Assembly (NCBI GenBank): GCA_011056825.1
Contig: DSBH01000106.1
Location: 1-6,863, forward strand
Reading direction: 5' to 3'
From: Deltaproteobacteria bacterium
GTDB taxonomy: Bacteria > Desulfobacterota > Syntrophia > Syntrophales > UBA2210
DNA: 6,863 nt
This document shows positions 1 through 4,983 of this stretch, piece by piece. The position numbers were made by a program, and so were the translations under genes. The first letter of the stretch is position 1; each line of letters opens with the position of its first letter. Below the pieces are notes generated by a model. It was given only the letters and a program-made list of their open reading frames with translations, searched no databases and was not told the DNA's origin.

Positions 1-1
1 C

Positions 2-721
2 CTCAACGAACATGATATTCTCTTCATCGACGAGATCCATCGTCTTTCCCACGTCGTCGAAGAAGTGCTCTACCCGGCCATGGAGGATTATTATATCGAC
101 ATCCTGATCGGCCAGGGTCCGTCGGCGCGGTCCGTGAAACTCGATATCCCCCGTTTCACCCTGGTTGGCGCCACCACGAGGGCGGGCCTCCTCACATCAC
201 CACTCCGGGACCGCTTCGGCATGACCTTCCGTCTCGAATTTTACGACGAAGAAGACCTGACTACCATTATCACACGGTCAGCCCGGATTCTGTCGATCGA
301 AGTAGCTGCTTCGGGCGCCCGGGAAATAGCCCGCCGTTCTCGGGGTACGCCCCGTATAGCAAACCGTTTACTGCGGCGAGTTCGCGATTTCGCCCAGGTC
401 AAGGCTGAGGGGAAAATCACCGGTCCGGTTTCACGAGAAGCCCTGGAAATGCTCGACGTGGACCATCGCGGTTTTGACCTCATGGATCGCACGATTCTGC
501 TCGCGGTCATTGAAAAGTTTGACGGCGGCCCCGTGGGCATCGACAGCCTTGCCGCCGCCATCGGCGAGGAGAAAAATACACTGGAAGATGTCTATGAACC
601 CTTTCTTATACAGGAAGGGTTCATGCACCGGACCGCCAGGGGGCGGATCGCCACGAAAAAGGCATACGATCATTTCGACATAACCTGGAAACGAAACGAT
701 CCACAGGAACAACTGTTCTGA
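2..721 (+). CDS. ruvB: RuvB Holliday junction branch migration helicase, C-terminal part (5' truncated by window edge)
   Basis: RuvB is the hexameric AAA+ motor that, with RuvA, drives branch migration of Holliday junctions in recombinational repair; it acts in the cytoplasm on DNA. The visible 239 residues begin just before Walker B (FIDEIHRL, residues 8-15 of the fragment). They continue through sensor 1 (GATTRAG, 56-62), the arginine-finger region (PLRDRFG, 67-73; Arg71 aligns by offset with E. coli Arg174) and the sensor 2 helix (RGTPRIANRLLRR, 114-126). They end in the winged-helix DNA-binding domain (RGRIATKKAYDHF, 213-225). Walker A and roughly 103 N-terminal residues lie outside the window, judged from the usual length of about 336. 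The frame is open from base 2 to the TGA at 719-721. ruvA and ruvC would be expected upstream but cannot be seen. All visible catalytic elements are intact, so the truncation is only the window edge. Confidence 0.97.
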   Translation, partial: LNEHDILFIDEIHRLSHVVEEVLYPAMEDYYIDILIGQGPSARSVKLDIPRFTLVGATTRAGLLTSPLRDRFGMTFRLEFYDEEDLTTIITRSARILSIEVAASGAREIARRSRGTPRIANRLLRRVRDFAQVKAEGKITGPVSREALEMLDVDHRGFDLMDRTILLAVIEKFDGGPVGIDSLAAAIGEEKNTLEDVYEPFLIQEGFMHRTARGRIATKKAYDHFDITWKRNDPQEQLF

Positions 722-724
722 AAC

Positions 725-807
725 GTGCGGCCGCTGAACAACCAGCACATAGAAGAACCTGTTCCTTCAGACGGCGCCGCGAGGTATGCGTCACGGGTGC
801 GGCCGCT
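725..807. repeat. 11-base direct repeat GTGCGGCCGCT, two copies
   Basis: GTGCGGCCGCT occurs at 725-735 and again at 797-807, a period of 72 bases. Each copy contains the self-complementary octamer GCGGCCGC. No transposase gene or target-site signature accompanies the copies. In GC-rich DNA a repeat of this length may be chance. No function is assigned. Confidence 0.5.
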
Positions 808-884
808 CGTGGGAACGGCGCAATTCCAGGTCGCCGGGAAACGTGGTGTTGCACGAAAAACACACCTGTGCCGCGATCTCCCCG

Positions 885-896
885 ATCTTGAAAGAT
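885..896. promoter_or_regulatory. Short dyad, candidate activator site upstream of the lpxC sigma-54 promoter
   Basis: ATCTTGAAAGAT is a perfect 5+5 inverted repeat (ATCTT / AAGAT) around a 2-base centre. Its centre lies about 95 bases upstream of the start point predicted from the sigma-54 core, a position compatible with an enhancer-binding protein site. The arms are short and no second copy was found. The assignment to an activator, and to NtrX in particular, is inference. Confidence 0.25.
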
Positions 897-922
897 ACGC
901 AGAAAGCACGAATACATAAATA

Positions 923-952
923 TTAAAATATATCGGTAGCTTGCAGTATAAT
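923..952 (+). promoter_or_regulatory. lpxC: Possible sigma-70 promoter for lpxC (alternative to the sigma-54 promoter)
   Basis: A perfect -10 hexamer TATAAT lies at 947-952. The best -35 at a tolerable distance is TTAAAA at 923-928 (4 of 6 matches, 18-base spacer). In AT-rich DNA such a match is easily accidental. If it is real, transcription would start near base 959-960, essentially on top of the -24 element of the sigma-54 core. The two polymerases would then compete for this site, or lpxC would have dual promoters. Confidence 0.35.
931..943 (+). promoter_or_regulatory. IHF-like site next to an AT-rich tract
   Basis: TATCGGTAGCTTG matches the IHF core consensus WATCAANNNNTTR except at the two A positions (GG here). 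It is preceded by an almost pure A/T stretch at 911-933, as is common for IHF sites. It would lie about 43-55 bases upstream of the predicted sigma-54 start point, between the candidate dyad and the promoter, where a DNA bend would help looping. The two mismatches keep confidence low; the AT tract may simply be ordinary promoter DNA. Confidence 0.25.
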
Positions 953-959
953 CGGGATG

Positions 960-975
960 TGGCATTATTATTGCT
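960..975 (+). promoter_or_regulatory. lpxC: Sigma-54 (RpoN) promoter core upstream of lpxC
   Basis: TGGCATTATTATTGCT contains the -24 element TGGCA (960-964) and the -12 element TTGCT (971-975). The invariant GG (961-962) and GC (973-974) are separated by exactly ten bases, as the sigma-54 consensus TGGCAC-N5-TTGCW requires. The only departures from the extended consensus are the T at 965-966 and the base before TGGCA. Placing G962 at -24 puts the start point near base 986, about 42 bases before the lpxC ATG and comfortably upstream of its Shine-Dalgarno. The site faces lpxC and lies in the intergenic gap. Sigma-54 promoters need an ATP-driven activator; a protein of that class, NtrX, is encoded about 4 kb downstream. 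Confidence 0.6.
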
Positions 976-1027
976 GTGTTAGGTAATATACCAAATACGG
1001 AACGGCAGAAATAACCGGAGTCAATCA

Positions 1028-1942
1028 ATGCAAAAAACACTGGCCCGCGACGTTACCTGCAGAAGCGTCGGGCTTCATTCAGGACGGAAAGTCCGCATGA
1101 CCATACGGCCGACCGCCGCCGATGAAGGTATCGTCTTCTGTAGATCGGACGTCGGTCGTGACAATATGATACAAGCCACGCCATCGAATGTTTCCGATAC
1201 GACGCTGGCAACCACGCTGGGATTGAACGGAACCCGGATTTCCACGGTGGAACACCTTCTTTCAGCCCTTTTCGGTCTCGGCATCGACAACGCCGTGGTT
1301 GAAACCGACTCGTTTGAAATTCCCATCATGGACGGAAGCTCCGAGCCCTTTGTCGCACTCCTTAAAGAGGCGGGCCTGGAAGAACAGCACAAGGAAAAGA
1401 AGTGCCTCGTTATAACAAAACCCCTCTCGGTCACCGACGGCGTGGGGACGGTGTCGCTTCATCCGTCGGACATGTTTGAAATAACCTGTCACATTGATTT
1501 CACTCATCCCGCCGTGGGGAAGCAATCGCATCACCTTGTTTTTTCACCTGATATGTATGAACGGACTATATCTCCGGCGCGCACCTTCGGATTTCTTCAC
1601 GAGGTGGAATACTTACAGGCGAAAGGCCTTGCCTTGGGTGGATCACTCAAAAACGCGATAGTCCTGAACGGCACGAAAGTAATCAACAAGGAAGGACTTC
1701 GCTTCCCCGACGAATTCGTGAAGCATAAAATTCTCGACGCCATCGGCGATGTTTCTCTTCTAGGTGTTCCTATCCGGGGGCATCTGGTGGCGCGACGATC
1801 CGGCCACAAGCTGAACAACATGTTGCTCCGGACACTGCTGCAGCGACCGGATTGCTGGACGATGGAAACGTTGGAACCGGATATCGCCGCACAACCATCG
1901 CAGGCCACGGTGGAAAAGGCCGCCGGGTCCGTCCAAGCCTAA
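1028..1942 (+). CDS. lpxC: UDP-3-O-acyl-N-acetylglucosamine deacetylase LpxC
   Basis: LpxC is the zinc amidase that removes the acetyl group from UDP-3-O-(3-hydroxyacyl)-GlcNAc, the committed step of lipid A (LPS) synthesis, in the cytosol. The 304-residue length matches the family (about 305). The signature ISTVEHLLSAL is at residues 71-81, with catalytic Glu75 and zinc ligand His76. HKILDAIGD at 233-241 supplies zinc ligands His233 and Asp237, and SGHKLNN at 258-264 supplies the catalytic His260. All key residues are present. The ATG is supported by GGAG at 1017-1020, seven bases upstream, and no earlier in-frame start was found. The gene is not in a cell-division cluster as in E. coli. It stands between ruvB and a DUF4390/ntrYX operon, with its own upstream region carrying a sigma-54 promoter core. 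The last ~20 residues (after EPDIAAQ) are low-complexity and probably a dispensable tail. Confidence 0.97.
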   Translation: MQKTLARDVTCRSVGLHSGRKVRMTIRPTAADEGIVFCRSDVGRDNMIQATPSNVSDTTLATTLGLNGTRISTVEHLLSALFGLGIDNAVVETDSFEIPIMDGSSEPFVALLKEAGLEEQHKEKKCLVITKPLSVTDGVGTVSLHPSDMFEITCHIDFTHPAVGKQSHHLVFSPDMYERTISPARTFGFLHEVEYLQAKGLALGGSLKNAIVLNGTKVINKEGLRFPDEFVKHKILDAIGDVSLLGVPIRGHLVARRSGHKLNNMLLRTLLQRPDCWTMETLEPDIAAQPSQATVEKAAGSVQA

Positions 1943-1949
1943 ATAATCC

Positions 1950-1978
1950 TTGCTTTTTTGAATCCCCTTTCCTATTAT
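1950..1978 (+). promoter_or_regulatory. Possible sigma-70 promoter for the DUF4390-ntrYX operon
   Basis: TTGCTT (1950-1955) and TATTAT (1973-1978, 5 of 6 to the -10 consensus) are separated by 17 bases, directly after the lpxC stop codon. Transcription would begin near 1985 and leave a leader of about 155 bases that contains the UUCG stem-loop. The -35 matches only in TTG, so the call is tentative. The operon could also be read through from lpxC, since no convincing terminator separates them. Confidence 0.35.
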
Positions 1979-2002
1979 CAGTAGTTCCGTTACGGTGTCC
2001 CC

Positions 2003-2030
2003 GACGGGAGTCCCTTCGGCGGATTCCGTC
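2003..2030 (+). other. UUCG-capped stem-loop in the leader before the DUF4390 gene
   Basis: Arm GACGGGA (2003-2009) pairs with TTCCGTC (2024-2030), seven pairs including one G-U. Inside it, TCCC (2011-2014) pairs with GGGA spread over 2019 and 2021-2023, closing a C(UUCG)G tetraloop at 2014-2019, with G2010 and C2020 bulged. A smaller hairpin, TCCC at 1998-2001 with GGGA at 2006-2009 around CGAC, uses the same bases and would exclude it. No T run follows, so it is not a typical intrinsic terminator. It may be an lpxC 3' end stabiliser, a leader structure, or chance pairing in GC-rich DNA. Confidence 0.35.
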
Positions 2031-2139
2031 AAGCATCTCTCCCGTTCACAGGAGAACTCCGAAGCAGAAAAAAGTAATTCTCGTTCGTCCGAGCGCCGGA
2101 GGCGGCACGGAAACAGGCAACGCGAATAATCGGTCGAGA

Positions 2140-2721
2140 ATGAACTCTACGATCAGAAAGTTTTTTTTCTTACTCTTCCTGGCAGCGGCCGTCTTTGCCG
2201 CTGGAACGGCCCCCGTAAACGCCCAGCAGGCCAACATAACGGACGTCATCGTAACAAATTCCGAAGAAAATGTGATCGTCTACCTCAGCCTGGGGAATTG
2301 CTTTACTCCGGAAATGGAGGAGGCCGTTTTCGCAGGCATCACAACCACCTTCATCTTTACCATTGAACTCTACCGGCATCGAAGCATCTGGTTCGACAAA
2401 AAGATCTCGTCCGTCACAATACGTCACTCAATGAAATACGACAATATCAAGCGGACACTCTTCGTTTCCTACTCACACCGCGGCGTGCGAGGAGAACCCG
2501 AACAATTCACGGATTTTACGAAGGCCCAGCGGGCTATGACGGACCTGAACGGCGTGCCTGTGGCCGAACTGGCGGATCTCGACCGGGGTCGCCGATATTA
2601 CGTGAGAATCAGGGCGGAGCTCGACAAGGTTCCGTTACCGATGGACATCAAGAACACTATGCTTTTTTCGTCGTTGTGGTATTTTGAAACGGACTGGGTC
2701 CGCCAGGATTTCGTATACTGA
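2140..2721 (+). CDS. Secreted DUF4390-family protein, function unknown
   Basis: The product is 193 residues and resembles the DUF4390 family, often found beside NtrY-type kinases; its biochemical role is not known to me. Residues 1-28 form a signal peptide: basic Arg6-Lys7, a hydrophobic core (8-21) and a likely cleavage after VNA at 28, so the mature protein should be periplasmic. The mature part begins QQANITDVIVTNSEENVIVY and is mostly beta-like. It carries a family-like ELYRHRSIWFDKKI segment (76-89), RYYVRIRAELDKVPLP (152-167) and an aromatic C-terminus (WYFETDWVRQDF). The frame stays open upstream into lpxC, but the ATG at 2140 is chosen because the signal peptide begins there. The Shine-Dalgarno at this ATG is poor. 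The stop lies six bases before the ntrY start, indicating one operon. A periplasmic helper or signal input for NtrY is plausible but inferred from position only. Confidence 0.85.
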   Translation: MNSTIRKFFFLLFLAAAVFAAGTAPVNAQQANITDVIVTNSEENVIVYLSLGNCFTPEMEEAVFAGITTTFIFTIELYRHRSIWFDKKISSVTIRHSMKYDNIKRTLFVSYSHRGVRGEPEQFTDFTKAQRAMTDLNGVPVAELADLDRGRRYYVRIRAELDKVPLPMDIKNTMLFSSLWYFETDWVRQDFVY

Positions 2722-2727
2722 CGTGAT

Positions 2728-4983
2728 ATGAAAATGGAATCCACATCACAAGACCCCAAAGAACGCGCCCGGCGCCGCAGGGAACGGGTTATCATCGTCG
2801 TCACCATTCTGGTCTTTGTCACCCTGACCCTGCTCGAAAGCCGTCTCATCGGCACGGAAACGCCGCTTTCCTTCTCCGGCGAAGTGCTCATTTTCGGGCT
2901 TATCAACATCAACCTGATTCTTATCATTTTGCTTATTTTCCTGATCATCAGGAACCTTGTCAAACTCATATTCGAACGGCGGCGGGGCATCCTCGGATCC
3001 AAGCTTCGTACGAAACTGGTGGCCGCTTTCGTCAGCCTTTCGCTGATACCGACCGTCGTTCTGTTTCTTATTTCCATACAGTTTCTCTCTTACAGCATCG
3101 ACAACTGGTTCAATGTGAAAATCGGCAGGGCGCTTGATTCGTCTCTCGAAATCGGCCAAAACTACTACCAGGCATACAGCGAAAGCGCCATTCACGCGGC
3201 CAAGGAATTGAGCCGGGAAATAACCGAGCGGAAACTTTACGAACGCGACGCGGCCGACCGGTTGAATGAACTGCTGGAGCAGTACCAGGAGATTTTCAAT
3301 ATCGAGACGGTCGAAATCGTTCTTGACAACCGGCAGGAACAGTTCTTTCTCCCCCACCCGGCTCACCCGGACCTCCATCCCCAGAAGCTGGCGGCGCACA
3401 TGGTGGACGATGTATACCACGGCCGGGAACTTTCCAGCATACAGGCAACCGGCGGGGGCGAGCTTATCACCGGCATCGTGCCCATCTATATAAATTTCGA
3501 ACTGCAGGACGTGATCGGCGTTGCCATGGCCGGCCACTTCATCGCCGGCGACCTGGCCGAAAAGCTGTCTCATATTTCGAAGACTTCCGAAGAATACCGG
3601 CAGTTCAATCTCCTGAAAAGCCCCATCAAGTCGAGCTTCATCGTAACCCTTTTCATCGTCACCCTGCTGATTATTTTCTCGGCCACCTGGTTCGGGCTGT
3701 ACCTTGCGAAGGGCATCACCGTCCCGATTCAGGATCTCGCCGAGGCGACCAACGAGATATCCGGAGGCAATCTCGATTACCATATCGACGTGCTTGCTGA
3801 CGACGAGATCGGAGTGCTCGTCGATTCCTTCAACCGCATGACGGAAGACTTGAAAAAAAGCAGCGACGAACTCAAAAAAGCCAATATTCACCTTGACGAA
3901 CGCCGGCATTATATGGAGACGGTGCTTCGGAATGTTTCGGCCGGCGTCATATCCCTTGATCGAAACGGCGTTATCACCACCATTAACCGGGCCGCCGAAA
4001 CCATGCTCGGCATTAAAACTTCGAAAGTGCTCAACAAACCCTTTGAAACGGTGTTGAAGCCCGAGCACAAGAGCATGGTCTCCGAATTTCTAACGGAACT
4101 GCGGCAGAGCGGAGGAGATTTCCTGGAAAAGCAGGCCCAGCTCATGCTGCAGGACAAGGTGCTGACTGTCCTTATATCCACGACGATCCTGCGGGACGAC
4201 AGCAATAACTACATGGGCATGGTGGTTGTTTTCGAAGATATATCGCAACTTCAGAAGGCCGAGCGGATCGCCGCCTGGCGGGAAGTAGCCAGACGGATCG
4301 CCCACGAGATAAAAAATCCACTGACGCCGGTCAAGCTTTCGGCGGAGCGCCTGCAGAAAAAATACGGCAACAAGATGGAAGGAAAGGAACGGGACGTTTT
4401 CCGGGAATGTACGGGGGCTATTGTAAACCAGGTCGACATTCTCAAAAATCTTGTGGACGAATTTTCAAAATTCGCGCGGCTGCCCCTTTCAAACCCCGTG
4501 CCCAACGACATGAACGAGGTTATCGAGGAGCCCTTCCTGCTCTTTCAGGACGCTCACAAGAACATCGATTTTGTTTTCACCCGGCAGCCCGGTCTCCCCG
4601 TCGTTATGGTCGATGCCGAGCAGATCAGGCGGGTCATAGTGAATCTTCTGGATAACGCCGTGTCGGCCGTCGCCTCGGAAGACGGAAGGAAAAAAATCGA
4701 GGTGGCCACGATGGTGAGCCCGGACGGCAAGCGGGTCCGTGTCGAGGTCAGCGACAACGGCGTGGGCATCGAACCCAAAGACAGGATGAAACTGTTTGAA
4801 CCCTATTTTTCAACGAAAAAATCGGGTATGGGACTGGGGCTCACCATTGTCAGTTCAATCGTGAACGACCACAACGGCATGGTGGGAATAAAAGACAACC
4901 ACCCCCGGGGAACGACGGTTTATTTTGATATCCCTGGTACAGAGGATTGGAACCATGAGCAAATCCATACTGATCGTCGATGA
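2728..4983 (+). CDS. ntrY: NtrY-type membrane sensor histidine kinase
   Basis: This 751-residue kinase has the NtrY plan. Two N-terminal membrane helices (about 21-38 and 53-75) are followed by the characteristic ERRRGILGSKLRTKLV linker (83-98) and a third helix (97-121). A sensory region of about 180 residues is closed by a fourth helix (303-326). Next come a HAMP domain (about 327-380) with a short coiled coil, a PAS domain (about 392-500), and the kinase core. The phosphoacceptor is His526 in RRIAHEIKNPLTP. The ATP lid motifs are intact: N box Asn643 (VNLLDNA), G1 DNGVGI (676-681), F box KLFEPYFST and G2 GMGLGL (700-705). It should autophosphorylate at the inner membrane and pass phosphate to NtrX. 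The first ATG is used; no strong Shine-Dalgarno precedes it, so translation is probably coupled to the DUF4390 gene six bases upstream. The 3' end overlaps ntrX by 29 bases. In proteobacteria NtrY links to nitrogen, redox or envelope responses; the signal here is unknown. Confidence 0.93.
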   Translation: MKMESTSQDPKERARRRRERVIIVVTILVFVTLTLLESRLIGTETPLSFSGEVLIFGLININLILIILLIFLIIRNLVKLIFERRRGILGSKLRTKLVAAFVSLSLIPTVVLFLISIQFLSYSIDNWFNVKIGRALDSSLEIGQNYYQAYSESAIHAAKELSREITERKLYERDAADRLNELLEQYQEIFNIETVEIVLDNRQEQFFLPHPAHPDLHPQKLAAHMVDDVYHGRELSSIQATGGGELITGIVPIYINFELQDVIGVAMAGHFIAGDLAEKLSHISKTSEEYRQFNLLKSPIKSSFIVTLFIVTLLIIFSATWFGLYLAKGITVPIQDLAEATNEISGGNLDYHIDVLADDEIGVLVDSFNRMTEDLKKSSDELKKANIHLDERRHYMETVLRNVSAGVISLDRNGVITTINRAAETMLGIKTSKVLNKPFETVLKPEHKSMVSEFLTELRQSGGDFLEKQAQLMLQDKVLTVLISTTILRDDSNNYMGMVVVFEDISQLQKAERIAAWREVARRIAHEIKNPLTPVKLSAERLQKKYGNKMEGKERDVFRECTGAIVNQVDILKNLVDEFSKFARLPLSNPVPNDMNEVIEEPFLLFQDAHKNIDFVFTRQPGLPVVMVDAEQIRRVIVNLLDNAVSAVASEDGRKKIEVATMVSPDGKRVRVEVSDNGVGIEPKDRMKLFEPYFSTKKSGMGLGLTIVSSIVNDHNGMVGIKDNHPRGTTVYFDIPGTEDWNHEQIHTDRR
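4941..4946 (+). promoter_or_regulatory. ntrX: Ribosome binding site fixing the ntrX start inside ntrY
   Basis: AGAGGA lies eight bases before the ATG at 4955, inside the end of ntrY. It decides between this ATG and an earlier in-frame possible start at 4925, which would add ten residues (MISLVQRIGT) with no counterpart in receiver domains. With the later start the protein opens directly with the receiver beta-strand SILIVDDE. Confidence 0.75.

Larger units (their letters stand above)
722..1027. other. Intergenic region between ruvB and lpxC
   Basis: This 306-base gap holds no gene I can support. The first ~180 bases are GC-rich and contain an 11-base direct repeat with NotI-type cores. I see no hairpin followed by a T run that would serve as an intrinsic terminator for ruvB. 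The last ~120 bases are AT-rich and look regulatory: a dyad at 885-896, an IHF-like site at 931-943, a sigma-54 promoter core at 960-975, an overlapping sigma-70-like -10 at 947-952, and the lpxC ribosome binding site at 1015-1020. A 43-codon open stretch on the minus strand (791-922) has a zinc-finger-like spacing but no good start codon; it is discussed as a finding, not called as a gene. Confidence 0.7.

Noticed and set aside
725..919. Plus-strand 64-codon frame starting with GTG after ruvB
   Set aside because: No Shine-Dalgarno, no recognisable protein features, and composition typical of noncoding DNA.
1935..1959. Terminator after lpxC: CAAG/CTTG stem followed by six T
   Set aside because: The stem is only four pairs with an 11-base loop; too weak to call an intrinsic terminator.
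2007..2020. GG-N10-GC in the DUF4390 leader
   Set aside because: Spacing fits sigma-54 but neither TGGCA nor TTGCW is present; it lies inside a GC-rich hairpin where GG and GC are frequent.
2104..2118. GGCACG followed by GGC, resembling a sigma-54 promoter before the DUF4390 gene
   Set aside because: The GG-GC spacing is 11, not 10, the -12 element lacks TT, and the start point would fall about ten bases before the ATG.
1852..2139. N-terminal extension of the DUF4390 gene by 96 codons into lpxC
   Set aside because: The extra residues are Arg/Pro-rich and overlap the end of lpxC. The signal peptide begins at the ATG at 2140, so an extension would bury it.
2746..4068. A 440-codon open frame on the minus strand inside ntrY
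   Set aside because: It is antisense to a complete, well-conserved kinase. Its translation shows no recognisable domain, and its openness is explained by codon bias of the sense gene.
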